From Dehalococcoidia bacterium (GTDB taxonomy: Bacteria > Chloroflexota > Dehalococcoidia > UBA2979), in assembly GCA_019694855.1 (NCBI GenBank), contig JAIBBD010000007.1:1-60618 (forward strand): 60,618 nt of DNA. Reading direction: 5' to 3'. Below are positions 60,052-60,618 of the stretch, piece by piece. The position numbers were made by a program, and so were the translations under genes. A model generated the notes under the pieces. The model had not been told where the DNA came from and searched no databases. It worked only from the letters and a program-made list of their open reading frames with translations. The first letter of the stretch is position 1. Every line of letters begins with the position of its first letter.

Positions 60052-60618
60052 ATGAAGCCGGTCCAGCTCCAGCTCCAGGGTTTCACCGCCTTTCATGACC
60101 GCATCACCGTCGACTTCAGCGGCCGCCGGCTCTTCGCCATCACCGGCCCCACCGGCGCCGGCAAGTCCTCGCTCCTCGACGGCATGATCTGGGCGCTCTT
60201 CGGCCGCGTGCCGAGGGTGAGCAACCGCATCGGCGAGCTCATCTCGCACGGCGCGATGCTCGCCCGCGTCCAGTTCGAGTTCGAGGCCCACGGTCACCGC
60301 TACCGCATCGCCCGCGCGCGCCCGCTCAAAGGGCAGACCACCGCACGCCTTGAGCGTCTGCTCCCCGGCGGCGAGGCAGTCCCGCTCGCCGACAGCGTCA
60401 ACGAGGTGAACGCGCACGTCGAGGCGATCCTCGGCATCGACTACGACACCCTCGTCAAGACGATCATCCTGCCGCAGGGCGAGTTCAGCGCCTTCCTGAG
60501 CGGGGACCCGAAGGACAAAAAGACGGTCCTCTCGAGGCTCCTCGGCCTCGATGTCTACAGGGCGATGATGCAGTCCGCCAACAATCGCGCGGGCGGCGCA
60601 AGGTCCGCGGCCGATGCG
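60052..60618 (+). CDS. sbcC: SbcC/Rad50 ATPase, N-terminal part (cut by window end)
   Basis: The first 189 codons of an SMC-like ATPase. Walker A is GPTGAGKSS (32-40), preceded by QLQGFTAFHDRITVDFSG, the typical Rad50/SbcC opening, and the Q-loop is LPQGEFSAFL (Q142). The sequence then enters the first coiled-coil arm and is truncated by the end of the window, with no frame disruption. It forms a complex with SbcD and completes the DNA-end-processing operon. Confidence 0.95.
   Translation, partial: MKPVQLQLQGFTAFHDRITVDFSGRRLFAITGPTGAGKSSLLDGMIWALFGRVPRVSNRIGELISHGAMLARVQFEFEAHGHRYRIARARPLKGQTTARLERLLPGGEAVPLADSVNEVNAHVEAILGIDYDTLVKTIILPQGEFSAFLSGDPKDKKTVLSRLLGLDVYRAMMQSANNRAGGARSAADA

Noticed and set aside
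1-60618. Search for tRNA, rRNA, insertion sequences, integrases, prophage genes and attachment sites.
   Set aside because: None could be supported; the only signs of mobile-type content are the intact and the decayed toxin-antitoxin loci.

Overview
The window is GC-rich bacterial DNA (about two thirds G+C by eye), packed with short-spaced or overlapping genes, many of which start with GTG or TTG. There is no tRNA, rRNA, CRISPR array, insertion sequence or prophage. The gene mix suggests a free-living, probably aerobic member of the Chloroflexota, perhaps a Dehalococcoidia-like lineage: a Bacillus-type KimA potassium transporter, DUF4202, single-subunit Sat, a Thr/Pro-repeat surface protein, and NurA-HerA beside SbcD-SbcC. 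That placement is inference; a deep actinobacterium is the main alternative.

Region 1 (1-10 kb) is phosphate homeostasis. After a reverse-strand murB come phoP-phoR, a TSUP permease, and pstS-pstC-pstA-pstB-phoU, with a PHO-box-like direct repeat before pstS and a hairpin between pstS and pstC. Region 2 (9.8-16 kb) is assimilatory sulfate reduction: sulfite/nitrite reductase, Fe-S APS reductase, APS kinase, ATP sulfurylase and a Na/Pi-cotransporter-like membrane protein, divergent from a DUF4202 gene. Region 3 (16-25.7 kb) is mixed: a decayed antitoxin/PIN-toxin relic, DUF72, a Tat-type M14-like lipoprotein, a 46-residue zinc-ribbon protein, an SH3 protein with a duplicated domain, trxA-trxB divergent from a CsoR regulator with a clear operator, plsX, a methyltransferase and several membrane proteins.

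Region 4 (25.7-34.6 kb) holds an alpha/beta-hydrolase-USP fusion translationally coupled to a KimA-like potassium transporter, a heterodimeric ABC exporter with one degenerate ATP site, and a surface protein built on a 24-bp tandem repeat and closed by a strong terminator. Region 5 (34.6-43 kb) has an aminotransferase, a DrrAB-type exporter, an M1 aminopeptidase with an added repeat and coiled-coil tail, a small HAD protein, a DUF192 lipoprotein and a GAF protein.

Region 6 (43-47.2 kb) is a thiamine ABC importer (thiB-thiP-thiQ) preceded by a recognisable TPP riboswitch and an intrinsic terminator, so a transcriptional thiamine switch is likely. Region 7 (47-56 kb) carries an APH/P-loop kinase, a DEAD-box helicase, an MFS exporter, PurU, a truncated haemoglobin with a Cys-rich N-terminal module, an intact RHH/PIN toxin-antitoxin pair and a MenG/UbiE methyltransferase. 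Region 8 (56-60.6 kb) is a DNA-end-processing operon, nurA-herA-sbcD-sbcC, cut by the window end inside sbcC; it is the bacterial counterpart of the archaeal HerA-NurA-Mre11-Rad50 set.

Most forward genes form long operons with 1-11 base overlaps, so translational coupling is widespread. Three convergent pairs share one CTAG as both stop codons. Intergenic hairpins sit inside the pst, cys and trx operons, where they may set relative expression of neighbouring genes.
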